NCBI RefSeq assembly: GCF_001283065.1
Contig: NZ_CDMK01000002.1
Span: 280,050-344,049 of the forward strand
Direction: 5' to 3'
Source: Helicobacter heilmannii
GTDB taxonomy: Bacteria > Campylobacterota > Campylobacteria > Campylobacterales > Helicobacteraceae
DNA length: 64,000 bases
Shown here: piece by piece, positions 55,046 through 64,000 of the stretch
How positions within the stretch are numbered: the stretch's first letter is position 1
How the letters are laid out: each line of letters starts with the position of its first letter
Position numbers and translations under genes: made by a program
The notes under the pieces: generated by a model
Databases searched by the model: none
Told to the model about the DNA's origin: nothing
Seen by the model: only the letters and a program-made list of their open reading frames with translations

Positions 55046-56446
55046 CTAGCACTTGGGAATGTGCACATGCGTGGCGAGCCCGCCTAGTGAAGTTTCGCGG
55101 TATTTAGAATCAAGAGCCTTACCAACCTCGTACATGGTAGAGATCACATCATCTAGGCTCACCTTGGCTTGGTAGCCATCCTCTAGGGCGAGTCTAGCCG
55201 AAGAGATCGCCTTGATCGTTCCCACCACATTGCGCTCAATGCAGGGGATTTGCACCAACCCACCCACAGGATCGCAGGTTAAACCCAAATGGTGTTCCAT
55301 AGCAATCTCAGCCGCGCTTAAGACTTGGCGCACATTGCCCCCCAGCACAAAGGCAAAGCCCGCCGCCGCCATTGAAGAGGCCGTACCGACTTCCGCCTGA
55401 CAACCCGCCTCTGCCCCGCTCAAAGAGGCATTCTTTTTGTATAAATACCCCACCGCCGCACAAGTGAGCAAGAAATCCACAATTTGCTCGGTTTCTAAAG
55501 GCTTGATGTGGTGGTGGCAATAAAGTAGCACCGCTGGCACCACCCCACACGCCCCATTGGTGGGGGCGGTCACCACTTTATGCCCGCAGGCGTTTTCTTC
55601 ACTAACAGCCCTAGCATAAAGCGTGGCGTAATCGACCATCGCCAGCGGATCGGCGTGGCTGGGGTGTTGGCTTAAACGGGCGTGGACTTTGGGAGCTAGG
55701 CGTGCCATGCCGATGTAGCCGGGCAATTGTTTTTCTTGAGAGGACACGCCACTTTTATAGCACTCCAGCATGGCTTTATAAATTTCTAGGCAGTAGGTGC
55801 GGGCGTAATTTTGCCCAAACAGCGCGCTCTCGTGCAAATCCACAATGCCCGCGATGCTGGTGTGGTGCTTTTCACACAATTCCATGAGCTCTTTAGCACT
55901 AGAGAAATCAAAGGCGTTGTGTTTTGGTTTTTCTGGGGCGGTTTGCTTGTGCTTTAACTCCTCTTCCGTGTAGATAAACCCGCCCCCCGTAGAGTAATAA
56001 ATCTCTTTGAGCAATAGATCTTGCTTGCTGTTGAAGGCACACACCTCCATGCCATTTTCATGCAAACTCAAGGCTTCGGATTCAAAGAGAATGTCCTCTT
56101 CAAGATTAAAAGAGATGTTTTTTGTTTTAGCTAGGTGCAAGGTGTGCTCTTGGATCGCCTTTTGCAAAATCTCTTGTCTTTGGGGTACGCTCACCTCTTT
56201 GGCACTCACTCCGCTAAGGCCCACCACACAGGCTAAATCCGTTAAATGTCCCTTACCAGTTAGGGCGAGCGAGCCATGCAAGATGACTTGCACTCTAGCC
56301 ACCTCCTCAAGGATTTGCTTTTCTTGCAAGAGTTTGCAAAAACGCACGCAAGCGTCCATGGGCCCTATGGTATGTGAAGAACTAGGGCCTATGCCTATTT
56401 TAAAAATGGCAGTGATGGATTGGCTGTAAATTTCTTGTTGTGTCAT
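55046..56446 (-). CDS. sdaA: L-serine dehydratase, iron-sulfur type
   Basis: 466 residues from ATG 56446, behind GAGGTAACC. Beta domain: [17 protein letters not shown]. Alpha domain: [15 protein letters not shown]-like region and [16 protein letters not shown]; the cysteines there bind a [4Fe-4S] cluster. It deaminates serine to pyruvate, feeding central metabolism. It follows sdaC by seven bases. Confidence 0.94.
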   Translation of the reverse strand: MTQQEIYSQSITAIFKIGIGPSSSHTIGPMDACVRFCKLLQEKQILEEVARVQVILHGSLALTGKGHLTDLACVVGLSGVSAKEVSVPQRQEILQKAIQEHTLHLAKTKNISFNLEEDILFESEALSLHENGMEVCAFNSKQDLLLKEIYYSTGGGFIYTEEELKHKQTAPEKPKHNAFDFSSAKELMELCEKHHTSIAGIVDLHESALFGQNYARTYCLEIYKAMLECYKSGVSSQEKQLPGYIGMARLAPKVHARLSQHPSHADPLAMVDYATLYARAVSEENACGHKVVTAPTNGACGVVPAVLLYCHHHIKPLETEQIVDFLLTCAAVGYLYKKNASLSGAEAGCQAEVGTASSMAAAGFAFVLGGNVRQVLSAAEIAMEHHLGLTCDPVGGLVQIPCIERNVVGTIKAISSARLALEDGYQAKVSLDDVISTMYEVGKALDSKYRETSLGGLATHVHIPKC

Positions 56447-56453
56447 GGTTACC

Positions 56454-57695
56454 TCATTTAACAATATTGATAATGGCGTTTAAAACGGTGAGTACGCCGG
56501 CCAAAAAGATGAAACTATCGGCAAGCGGGCTTCTAAATTCCTTCATGGAGGGCAGAGTATACATCGCCACAATGGGTAGGATGAAGGTGATGGTGGCCAA
56601 AGCAGGCCCGCCCAAATCCTCAATGAAACTTAAAATACTGGGATTGTAGTAGGCGACCGCAACGATGCTGATCCAAAAAAATATGGTCGTCCACATATCG
56701 ATGCGACGATGGTGGTGGGTGTTGAGTTTATCCTTAGTGAAGGTTTGCACGATCAGGCCCTTCAAACCCTCCTTTGCCCCATAGTAATGCCCAAAAAAGG
56801 AAGTGGTGATCGCTAAGAACGCCACAACAGGGCCGGCATAGCCGATGAAAGGGTTGTGCAGGGTGTTGGCAAAGTAGCTCAAAATGGGGATGTTTTGCGC
56901 TCTAGCTTTGGCAAAGTCGGTGGGGTCTAGGCAAAGGATGCACGAGAATACAAAGAACATCACAAAGAAAAGCAAAAGGGAGGTGTTGAACAGCTCAATT
57001 TGGTTGGTTTTAAAGTGCTTGAGCTCCCCGTAGTGCTTCTCCACAGCTTGGGCGAAAGTGGAGATAATCGCGCTGTGGTTAAACGAGAACACCAACACGG
57101 GCAGGGTAAACCACAGTGCCGCAAAGAACCCTTTCACACTGGGGATTTCAGCGATCATGGCAGTTTTCCAATAGGGGATTAAATACAAAGAAAACACCAA
57201 CAAGATCAATGCTAAGGGGTAGACAAGGGCGTTTGCCACGCGTGTGACAATCTTGGTGTTGAACAGCATCACAAAGATCATGCCCGTGATCATGTGTTCG
57301 GCTAGAAAGAAGCGGTTATTTTCAAAGTAGTGCAAACCTAGTTGGTTAGCAAAGAAAGATTCAACCGTGTTTGTAATCCCCACACCATAGGCAAGACAAA
57401 TAGGGTAAAGGGCAAAGAAATACATTAGGGTGATTAAAAATCCAACCTTTTTACCCAAGCGGGTGGCGGCGTGGGTGATGTCTTGGTTGCCTATGGCATT
57501 GACAAAGCGCGCTAAAGCCCTATGGCTAAGCCATGTCATGGGAAAACTCATCGTCGCCATCAACACCACGGGCCAAAACCCATGCTCGCCCGCCTTGATA
57601 GGCAAAAACAAAATCCCTGCCCCGATGGCCGTACCAAAGAGCGACCACATCCAACGGATGTCGAAGAGATTTAACTTTTTATCCGCTTGCGTCAT
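56454..57695 (-). CDS. sdaC: serine/threonine transporter of the SdaC (HAAAP) family
   Basis: 413 residues, eleven predicted transmembrane helices. The first, WSLFGTAIGAGILFLPI, and VFSFNHSAIIS fit the family. It imports serine with protons for SdaA. The promoter candidate is TACAAT on the minus strand at 57729-57734. The 57696-57809 gap otherwise holds nothing I can name. Confidence 0.93.
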   Translation of the reverse strand: MTQADKKLNLFDIRWMWSLFGTAIGAGILFLPIKAGEHGFWPVVLMATMSFPMTWLSHRALARFVNAIGNQDITHAATRLGKKVGFLITLMYFFALYPICLAYGVGITNTVESFFANQLGLHYFENNRFFLAEHMITGMIFVMLFNTKIVTRVANALVYPLALILLVFSLYLIPYWKTAMIAEIPSVKGFFAALWFTLPVLVFSFNHSAIISTFAQAVEKHYGELKHFKTNQIELFNTSLLLFFVMFFVFSCILCLDPTDFAKARAQNIPILSYFANTLHNPFIGYAGPVVAFLAITTSFFGHYYGAKEGLKGLIVQTFTKDKLNTHHHRRIDMWTTIFFWISIVAVAYYNPSILSFIEDLGGPALATITFILPIVAMYTLPSMKEFRSPLADSFIFLAGVLTVLNAIINIVK

Positions 57696-57809
57696 GCAAA
57701 CCCTTGTGTGTCTAAAATCAAAAGACCCATTGTAACAGAATTAAGACAATGGCTATTAGTCTCAAGCCATATCAAGCGGTTTAATGGGATTGTCGGAGCG
57801 GATGTTAAC

Positions 57810-58949
57810 TTAGGGGATTTGTAAAAAAGCATTGTGGATTGCCAAAATATCTAGATGCTCTGGGATGTCATGTACCCTTAGAATGCTCGCCCCATTTTCT
57901 AGGGCTTTTAAATGCAGGGCAAGCGTACCGGCTAGGCGATCTTGCACTTCTCTAGCACACACCTCGCCCACGCTTTTTTTGCGGCTGCAGCCCACAAGCA
58001 AAGGGTAGCCAAAGTGCAAAAAATGCGCTAAATGTTTGATCAAGGCTAAATTTTCGGGCATTTGTTTAGAAAAGCCAAAGCCAATGTCCAAGATGATGTC
58101 GCTAATGCCTTGCTCTTGTAAAGCGGCGATTTTGGTGCGAAAAAACGCCTCCATGCCCTCCCACAGATGGTCGTTTGTGAGTTGTTGGTGTGCTTGCAAA
58201 GGCACTCCTAAAGAGTGCATCAACACCACTTGTGCCCGGTATGCTTTGGCCACAGCGAACATCTCTACATCCCTAAAACCATTGACATCGTTTAACATAC
58301 AAAAGCCATGTTCTAGGGCAAAGGCGGCACTCTTGTGGTTGTAGGTGTCTATGCTGAATTTAGCATGTCTGTAGAGCTGTTGGTTCTTGATCTCAATGCA
58401 CAGCTCTTTTAAACGGGCGATCTCTGTGTTGGCATCTATGTAAATACTGCCCGGTCTGGAGCTGGCTGCCCCGATGTCTATGTAGGCGATTTTTTGCTCT
58501 AGGCATCGGTAGATTTGCCTTAGGGCACTTTGTGCGCTGTGGCGGCTATCTGGATAGAAGCTATCAGGGGTTACATTGACAATTGCCATGAGGGAGGGGG
58601 CGATTTTAGGGGAGTTCAAGTGGGTTTCTAGCTCTTTGGCAAGTGTTTTAAGCCCAAAGTCTTGTTTAGCACATTTTTGGGCGAGGTGCTGGAGTTGATC
58701 TAGAGTGCCCACCAACAAACAATCATAGACTTCTTCCTTTGCCAAAATGCAGTTTTTAGGCGTGGCTAACTCTGCACCAATACGCAGTGCCTCTTGTTTT
58801 AAAATCAGGGTGGCACTTAAAGGCAGGTCGGTGATTTTAAAACTTAAAAGCTGGGCTTTTTTTGCCATGATCGCCTGTCCTGTGGGGTGTGCACCCATCT
58901 CATGCAAGGCGCAAGAAAAGCTAGAAGGATTGAGCCTCTGTAAAAACAT
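57810..58949 (-). CDS. folP: dihydropteroate synthase
   Basis: 379 residues. The DHPS core starts near residue 118 with LMAIVNVTPDSFYPDS, then DIGAASSRPGS, FSIDTY, NDVNGF, DIGFGFSKQ and GCSRKKSVG. It joins pABA with dihydropterin pyrophosphate; sulfonamides target this enzyme. The N-terminal extension of about 115 residues is also present in H. pylori. Start abuts the holB stop. Confidence 0.94.
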   Translation of the reverse strand: MFLQRLNPSSFSCALHEMGAHPTGQAIMAKKAQLLSFKITDLPLSATLILKQEALRIGAELATPKNCILAKEEVYDCLLVGTLDQLQHLAQKCAKQDFGLKTLAKELETHLNSPKIAPSLMAIVNVTPDSFYPDSRHSAQSALRQIYRCLEQKIAYIDIGAASSRPGSIYIDANTEIARLKELCIEIKNQQLYRHAKFSIDTYNHKSAAFALEHGFCMLNDVNGFRDVEMFAVAKAYRAQVVLMHSLGVPLQAHQQLTNDHLWEGMEAFFRTKIAALQEQGISDIILDIGFGFSKQMPENLALIKHLAHFLHFGYPLLVGCSRKKSVGEVCAREVQDRLAGTLALHLKALENGASILRVHDIPEHLDILAIHNAFLQIP

Positions 58950-59575
58950 CAGCCTCTTTCTTGCAAAATACTTAAGAGTAGGGGCAAAAGATTGTAGCTG
59001 GGACGTAGATATAGGGCGTTGGCGTAAAGGGCATTGTCAAACTGTGCGAGCGTGGCGGGGCTTAGGTGGATGCCCGCTTGTTTTGTGGCTTCTAAGAGTG
59101 CGGCGATTTGGATTTTTGTTTCCTCTTGGTTGAATTGTTTGTCGGCATTTTGTAGGTATTGGTAAAGGGTGCATAGATCATAAGTCTTTAGGTTTAGTCC
59201 AAAGGGTGGTAGAGAGGTCTTGGTGCGCTTGTTGGTGTGTGGCAATCTAGAGCGGATGGTGGACAACAATGCGCTTGGGTGCTTGGTGATGAGGATAAAA
59301 AAGGTGTTTTCTGGGGGTTCTTCTAGGATTTTAAGTAGGGCGTTTTGGGCAAAAATGTTTAAGCTGGGCGCGGCGATGAGAAACGCCTTTTGACCGGCAA
59401 ATTTCAGCACACAGCGGCGTTTGATCTCGTGGGTGTGTTCGATTTTCAGCTCGTCCTCGCAAAAGAGTTCAGCTAAAAAGGAGGTGTTTTGGGCTTTAAA
59501 ATGTGTTTCTAAGGACTCTTTGTGGCCTTGGGCTTCATCGTGGGGGGCGTTGGCATAGATGATCCGGCTAGTCAT
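58949..59575 (-). CDS. holB: DNA polymerase III delta' subunit (short form)
   Basis: 208 residues. The central NTPase-like region has KAFLIAAPSLNIFAQNALLKILEEPPENTFFIL, typical of clamp-loader delta', but there is no Walker A site, as expected for this subunit. Much shorter than E. coli HolB; short forms are usual in Helicobacter. It overlaps hobA by eight bases. Confidence 0.85.
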   Translation of the reverse strand: MTSRIIYANAPHDEAQGHKESLETHFKAQNTSFLAELFCEDELKIEHTHEIKRRCVLKFAGQKAFLIAAPSLNIFAQNALLKILEEPPENTFFILITKHPSALLSTIRSRLPHTNKRTKTSLPPFGLNLKTYDLCTLYQYLQNADKQFNQEETKIQIAALLEATKQAGIHLSPATLAQFDNALYANALYLRPSYNLLPLLLSILQERG

Positions 59576-60086
59576 TAAAGCTCACTTGCCCCAACAAGCT
59601 CTCTAGCACCATGCGGGCAAATAGACGGTAAAGATCTAAAAGTTTGTGATCAAGCAGGGGGTTTAGGGATTCAAGGCTCATTGCCCCCTCTTTTTGGTTA
59701 TCTAAAAACCATAACAAACTTTGCTCCACACTTAAGGCAAGCTGTGCCATCTGTGTATTGCTTGCCCCCACATACCAAAAGATGTAGTTTTGGTACACTA
59801 AATCCAAAGTACTGCGCACGATTGAAAGGTCCGGTCTTTGTTGCAAATAAATGTCAAAACCTTGCAGGGGATCAAAGATGGGGATCAGAGGGTGCATGGG
59901 GTGTGTGTTTAAATGCGCTAGAACATAGGTTTTAAGCCATGCTCTTTGGCTGTCTGTGATGATGAGCACACAACCCCCTTTCAAGATGTGCTCTGTAGCG
60001 CGCAGTAAAGGGGCACAGTCTTGGGGTGGCTCAAGACACAAAAACCCCTCTTTTTGCAACGCAACAAGCCACTCCTTAAAACGCAT
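59568..60086 (-). CDS. hobA: DnaA-binding initiation factor HobA
   Basis: 172 residues. Sequence and place between holB and lysC match H. pylori HobA (HP1230), which tetramerises, binds domains I-II of DnaA and helps it assemble at oriC. The pattern GGCVLIITDSQRAWLKTYVL and LIPIFDP is typical of its SIS-like fold. Abuts lysC. Confidence 0.9.
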   Translation of the reverse strand: MRFKEWLVALQKEGFLCLEPPQDCAPLLRATEHILKGGCVLIITDSQRAWLKTYVLAHLNTHPMHPLIPIFDPLQGFDIYLQQRPDLSIVRSTLDLVYQNYIFWYVGASNTQMAQLALSVEQSLLWFLDNQKEGAMSLESLNPLLDHKLLDLYRLFARMVLESLLGQVSFND

Positions 60087-61288
60087 TAAAGGTCGAGTTT
60101 AAATGCTGCATGTAGGGTTTTGAGCGCAAGTTCGGCCACGCTGATATCCACCACCACAGAGATTTTAATCTCGCTCGTGCCGATCATCAGGATATTGATG
60201 TTCTCCTTAGCTAGGGCATTGAAAACACTGCTGGCAATCCCTGAGTGTGAGCGCATCCCCACACCCACGACAGACACCTTAGCAACCTTGTCGTCATGCT
60301 CAACTGATCCAATGTTTGTGAGATTTTTTAACACCTGCAAACAGGTGTCTAAATCGTCCTTGGGCACGGTGAAGTTGATGTCCGTTTTGCCATTACGGGC
60401 GACAGTTTGCACAATTAGGTCAATGTTGATCCCCGCACCCGCCAAGAGCCCAAATACCTCTCCAGCAATGCCCGGATAATCTAGGGCATCGACAATATTG
60501 ACGCGGGCTTGGTCTGTATCTAGGGCGATGCCACTCACAATGGGTTTTTCCACAATTTGCTCCTCTGAAGTGATGCGTGTCCCCTCGGTGTTGTTAAAGG
60601 AATTACGTGTGACTAGTGGGATGTTGTATTTTTTGGCAAGTTCGACAGAGCGGTTAAAGAGCACCTTTGCCCCCATTGAAGCCAACTCCAACATCTCCTC
60701 ATAGCTGATCTCATTGATTTTACGGGCTGTGGGCACGATGCGTGGGTCTGTGGTGTAAATGCCATCCACATCGGTATAAATTTCACAAAGCTGGGCGTGT
60801 AAGGCCCCAGCTAGGGCCACCGCGCTTAAGTCGCTGCCTCCCCGCCCTAAAGTAGTGATCTCCCCACCCTGACTGATGCCTTGAAAACCCGCCACGATCA
60901 CAATGAAATTTTGCGCCAAGAGTTCTTTAACTTTAGCGGTGTCGATGTCTAAAATTTGGGCTTTGGTGTAGTGTGAATCGGTTAAAATCCCCGCCTCTCG
61001 TCCGCTCAAAGAACACGCTTTTTGCCCCATAGACTCCAAAGCAATGGCAAGCAGAGCACTAGAAATTTGTTCACCGCTGCTAAGCAGGCGGTCTAACTCG
61101 CGCCGGTTGCTGCGTGCGCCAAAGTAGTGGGCAAGATTTAAAAAGTCATCCGTGGTGTCGCCCATCGCCGAAACCACGACCACTAGATCCTCGTAGAGTT
61201 TCTTGCTCTCAATCACGCGTTTAGCTACAGCCTCAATGCGCGCACAGCCCCCCATGCTTGTTCCCCCAAATTTCTGTACCACCAACAT
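60086..61288 (-). CDS. lysC: aspartokinase
   Basis: 400 residues. N-terminal kinase motif VQKFGGTSMG, then FQGISQGGEITTLGRGGSD, and two ACT domains at the end (about 265-400). It makes aspartyl-phosphate for lysine, threonine, methionine and diaminopimelate. Adjacent to rppH with one base between them. Confidence 0.95.
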   Translation of the reverse strand: MLVVQKFGGTSMGGCARIEAVAKRVIESKKLYEDLVVVVSAMGDTTDDFLNLAHYFGARSNRRELDRLLSSGEQISSALLAIALESMGQKACSLSGREAGILTDSHYTKAQILDIDTAKVKELLAQNFIVIVAGFQGISQGGEITTLGRGGSDLSAVALAGALHAQLCEIYTDVDGIYTTDPRIVPTARKINEISYEEMLELASMGAKVLFNRSVELAKKYNIPLVTRNSFNNTEGTRITSEEQIVEKPIVSGIALDTDQARVNIVDALDYPGIAGEVFGLLAGAGINIDLIVQTVARNGKTDINFTVPKDDLDTCLQVLKNLTNIGSVEHDDKVAKVSVVGVGMRSHSGIASSVFNALAKENINILMIGTSEIKISVVVDISVAELALKTLHAAFKLDL

Positions 61289-61759
61289 CTATAAATACCC
61301 CTCTTTGCGGAAATAGCCGATCACTTGGCGGTAAACCTGGCGCTTGAAATGCACGACTCGGTGGAAAAGGTCGTGGGTTTTGACAAAACAATAGCAGTTG
61401 AACTCGGGTGAAAGGGTTTGGATGTTGATTAAAGCATTGTTCTTGAGCCGCACTAAAAAATACTTTTGCTTTTGTCCATCAAAGGGGTAGAGTTTTTTGG
61501 GCATCGTGGGGGGAAAGTCGTAGGTGATCCATTTGGGGTATTCGGCGATCACCTCGATGGCGTTGGTGCCGATCTCTTCTAAAAGCTCGCGATACAAGGC
61601 CTTTAAAGGAGTTTCGCCTTGGTCGATCCCGCCTTGGGGGAATTGCCAAGCCCCTTGGATATCTATGCGTTGTGCGAGAAAAAACTCACAATCCCTAGGG
61701 TAATGAGAGGAAAGCACAACAGCGGCCACATTGGGTCGGTAAGATTTTTTGGTGTCCAT
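61289..61759 (-). CDS. rppH: RNA pyrophosphohydrolase (Nudix)
   Basis: 156 residues. The Nudix box runs from GGIDQGETP to RELLEEIG (about residues 42-63), preceded by WQFPQ. It removes pyrophosphate from 5' triphosphorylated RNA, triggering decay. AAGGACAA precedes the ATG. Confidence 0.92.
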   Translation of the reverse strand: MDTKKSYRPNVAAVVLSSHYPRDCEFFLAQRIDIQGAWQFPQGGIDQGETPLKALYRELLEEIGTNAIEVIAEYPKWITYDFPPTMPKKLYPFDGQKQKYFLVRLKNNALINIQTLSPEFNCYCFVKTHDLFHRVVHFKRQVYRQVIGYFRKEGYL

Positions 61760-61809
61760 AGTTGTCCTTCTGTTTACTTAAGGCGCAACCGCGCCCAAAA
61801 CTGAAGGCT

Positions 61810-61815
61810 ATTATA
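61810..61815 (-). promoter_or_regulatory. -10 box (TATAAT) for rppH-lysC
   Basis: Minus-strand TATAAT in GTTATAATAGCC, about 50 bases ahead of the rppH ATG. Confidence 0.5.
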
Positions 61816-61859
61816 ACATGGGCAAAACTGAAAGAAAGCCCCCTCCCCTTGCGTGGATT

Positions 61860-62162
61860 CTACTTTTTAAGAGTGGGGATATATTTGGCTAAGGCTTCGA
61901 TCTCTGTATCACTCAAAGCCTTAACTTGCATGTGCATGATTTTGCCCGCACCGTAGCGATTGAGCGTACCTGCTTTATAACCCATCAGGTCTTCTTTAAT
62001 GGTTGCGCTGTCGAGTGTATTCACAATGTGCCCTTTGCCAAAGGCTTTGTGGTTCATAGTAGGCCCGTGACAACCAGCACATTTTTTAATCAACTCAGCA
62101 GGTTCAGCAGCCCCCAAAAGCCCAAGACACAATACAACACCTAAGAACAAAACCTTTTTCAC
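61860..62162 (-). CDS. cytochrome c553
   Basis: 100 residues. Signal peptide (about 1-19), haem site KKCAGCHGP, and a distal Met in GKIMHMQVKAL. Small monohaem carrier that moves electrons in the periplasm, probably to the cbb3 oxidase. GTG start with AAGGAG before it (62170-62175). Divergent from hemW. Confidence 0.92.
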   Translation of the reverse strand: MKKVLFLGVVLCLGLLGAAEPAELIKKCAGCHGPTMNHKAFGKGHIVNTLDSATIKEDLMGYKAGTLNRYGAGKIMHMQVKALSDTEIEALAKYIPTLKK

Positions 62163-62223
62163 AGAAGACTCCTTTGAATTATCAAAAAGTATGCTAAGAT
62201 GATATTATTTAAAGGATTAAGCC

Positions 62224-63288
62224 ATGCTTAAATCCATGTTGCAAAGAGCCCCTAGTCTCTACATCCACATCCCCTTTTGCACAAGCAAATGCGGATATTG
62301 TGCTTTCAATTCCTTTAGTGGGTTGGATTCTCTCAAAGATGCCTATGTCGATGCTTTGGTTATAGACCTTAAAAACAGTCTTAAAAACATGCCGGCTTTA
62401 AGTTCGATTTTCATCGGCGGAGGTACACCAAATACGCTAGGAGTGAAGCACTACGAGCGCATTTTCTACACCATTACCGCCCACACCACCTACGCCCCCA
62501 ATATAGAAATCACTTTAGAAGCCAACCCCGATCACATCACCCAAGAGTGGTGCCAAGCCTTAAAAAGTCTAGGGGCTAACCGCCTTTCTTTAGGCGTGCA
62601 AAGCTTCTTTGCCGATAAGTTAAAATTCTTACAAAGAGAACATGGCCAACAAGACATCTTTCAAGCCCTAGAGATCGCCCACACTTGTGGCTTTGAACAT
62701 CTAAACATTGATTTGATGTACAACACCCCTCTAGACACTCCAGAGCGTCTTAAAGTCGAGTGCCAACAAGCAAGCACATTACCCATAGACCACCTCTCTG
62801 CCTACAGCCTGACCCTTGAAGACAACACGCGTTTAGCCCATAGCATCGACCCCCATGCGCTTTTAAACGCTGATGCCATCTTGCGAAGTCTCTTAAAAGA
62901 TTTGGGCTTTAGTCCCTATGAAGTGTCTAATTATGCTAGACCCTACCAAGTACAGCACAATTTGGGTTACTGGGCAGGCTTAGAGTATTTGGGCTGTGGG
63001 GCGGGGGCTGTGGGGCGTGTGGGAAATACAAGATTTTATAAGCAAAAAGATGTGCGCGCCTATATCAATAACCCTTTAAAGTGGCGTGTAGAACTCTTAA
63101 GCGATGCGGATTTAGAGCTAGAACGATTGTTTTTAGGGTTGCGTTGCGTGCTGGGGGTAGAATTAGAAGGGCTAGACCCTAAGGAAGTCCAAAAGCTCGT
63201 AGAGGGCAAGAAATGCAAAATCACCAACCAACGCTTGGTTGCTTGCGACTTCTTCCTTGCGGACGAAATCGCTTTATGGCTCATTTAA
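62224..63288 (+). CDS. hemW: HemW-like radical SAM haem chaperone
   Basis: 354 residues. N-terminus YIHIPFCTSKCGYCAFNS with the CxxxCxxC cluster motif, IFIGGGTPNTL, EANPDHI and a HemN-type C-terminal domain. Often labelled coproporphyrinogen III oxidase, but the CxxxCxxC pattern without the extra HemN Cys suggests HemW, which hands haem to target proteins. AAAGGA lies ahead of the ATG. Confidence 0.9.
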   Translation: MLKSMLQRAPSLYIHIPFCTSKCGYCAFNSFSGLDSLKDAYVDALVIDLKNSLKNMPALSSIFIGGGTPNTLGVKHYERIFYTITAHTTYAPNIEITLEANPDHITQEWCQALKSLGANRLSLGVQSFFADKLKFLQREHGQQDIFQALEIAHTCGFEHLNIDLMYNTPLDTPERLKVECQQASTLPIDHLSAYSLTLEDNTRLAHSIDPHALLNADAILRSLLKDLGFSPYEVSNYARPYQVQHNLGYWAGLEYLGCGAGAVGRVGNTRFYKQKDVRAYINNPLKWRVELLSDADLELERLFLGLRCVLGVELEGLDPKEVQKLVEGKKCKITNQRLVACDFFLADEIALWLI

Positions 63289-63298
63289 GCCAGAAGGC

Positions 63299-64000
63299 CT
63301 ATGTTAAAAGGCGGAGGATGTTTTGTTGCACAGTGTTGGCTTGGCTCATTGCATAGCTACCAGACTGTGCCAAGATATTATTCTTGCTGAAATTTGCGCT
63401 TTCTTCGGCGAAGTCCACATCACGCATTTGTGATTCAGCGGCCTTCACATTCACTTGGGTGATGCTGATGTTGTTGACAGTGCTAACCATTTGGTTTTGC
63501 ACGGAACCTAAGTCAGAGCGGATTTTATCCAGCATTTTTTGGGCAGATTCGGCGATGTCCATCACCACCATTGCACCTTTAAGAGTGGTTACCCCTGAGC
63601 CTAGAGTGAGGTGTTCTAGCGATAGGGTATTGTTGTAGTTCGCCCCAGAAGCACTGCGCACATTTTGGTTAAACTCGCCTAAAACATCTCTTAGGTTCAC
63701 GGTGGTGCTAGCAACCTGACCTTTAGTAAAGCCAATAGCTTTATAGCCTGCATTGGCATCGGTTACATTCGCCCCAGACACAACCAAAATATCTCTAGCG
63801 TCCTGGCGCACCAAGGATAAACGCCCATAGTTAACAGACCCATCTGTGATCTTTTGGCCACCATTGAAGGTGTCTAAAGCCATCGCACTTCCAGTACCAT
63901 TTTTTCGGTCGCTGGAGCCATCGTTGTCTGCTTTAATGCTAATGCCCCGGCCATCAAGACTGCGCAGATTTAAGCGCCCCTGAGAATCAGTGTAAGCTTC
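63299..64000 (-). CDS. flaA: flagellin FlaA, N-terminal half outside the window
   Basis: The minus-strand frame is open from the window edge (64000) to the stop at 63299, giving the last 233 residues. The C-terminal D0/D1 region, with [39 protein letters not shown] and the end [12 protein letters not shown], matches H. pylori FlaA rather than FlaB (which ends in RLLQ). It builds the main flagellar filament. The variable central region is at the window edge; promoter not visible. Confidence 0.93.
   Translation of the reverse strand, partial: EAYTDSQGRLNLRSLDGRGISIKADNDGSSDRKNGTGSAMALDTFNGGQKITDGSVNYGRLSLVRQDARDILVVSGANVTDANAGYKAIGFTKGQVASTTVNLRDVLGEFNQNVRSASGANYNNTLSLEHLTLGSGVTTLKGAMVVMDIAESAQKMLDKIRSDLGSVQNQMVSTVNNISITQVNVKAAESQMRDVDFAEESANFSKNNILAQSGSYAMSQANTVQQNILRLLT

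Overview
The window is a stretch of a Helicobacter chromosome. The evidence is a FlaA-type flagellin tail, the cheY-prmA-ftsH-pssA-copA-copP order, HobA, the LpxE/EptA lipid A pair, CopP, and a near-continuous match to gene blocks I remember from H. pylori. The base composition is richer in G+C than H. pylori. The genome also carries genes H. pylori lacks (a NapB subunit, a GABA/glutarate cluster, a GIY-YIG/EcoRI-type methyltransferase fusion). This points to a gastric non-pylori Helicobacter of the H. felis / H. bizzozeronii type; the species is an inference.

Layout. 1-3131: topA (5' end outside) and a radical SAM gene. 3177-4219: an isolated napB and a Met/Tyr-rich lipoprotein. 4382-6930: an accessory patch with the methyltransferase fusion, about 870 bases of decayed DNA and a remnant of an IS605-type element. 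6936-14866: cheY, prmA, ftsH, pssA, copA, copP and an MsbA-like exporter in tight series. 14930-19529: a 30-residue membrane peptide, a FapA-family gene, ruvA, a class II DAHP synthase and a thioesterase. 19744-24324: intact gabT-gabD followed by wrecks of csiD (glutarate 2-hydroxylase) and lhgO (L-2-hydroxyglutarate oxidase). 24325-25761: a lipoprotein with 10-base repeats just after its start codon, a likely phase-variable gene. 25848-31380: galE, an SDR, tRNA-Leu, nrdB, pcm, lptF/G-like, truA. 31579-38550: purD, RDD protein, lptD, a phosphoribosyltransferase-like protein, pnp, atpE. 38570-41324: two tRNA-Leu genes, a cysteine hydrolase, a lipoprotein, plsY, folB, ferredoxin. 41331-46856: Ppx/GppA, waaC, lauroyl transferase-like, then on the other strand lpxE and eptA. 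46863-50495: gltA and icd, with a broken GTPase gene between them. 50523-52773: two tandem paralogous secreted proteins of unknown function and a TauE/SafE permease. 52768-57695: VirB11-like ATPase, kdsB, thioredoxin, tRNA-fMet, tRNA-Gln, sdaA and sdaC. 57810-64000: folP, holB, hobA, lysC, rppH, cytochrome c553, hemW and the 3' part of flaA.

How the genes work together. Most are housekeeping: envelope building (lptD, lptF/G, waaC, acyltransferase, kdsB, lpxE, eptA, plsY, pssA, MsbA-like), central carbon metabolism (gltA, icd), amino-acid use (serine import and deamination by SdaC/SdaA), folate, copper export (CopA/CopP), DNA topology and recombination (TopA, RuvA), and motility (CheY, FlaA). 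The accessory content is concentrated at 3177-6750, 19744-25761 and 48283-51957, and these regions hold most of the decay, duplication and repeat-mediated variation. The best-supported notable system is the glutarate/GABA cluster: GabT and GabD remain intact, while the two enzymes that would take glutarate on to 2-oxoglutarate have been destroyed.
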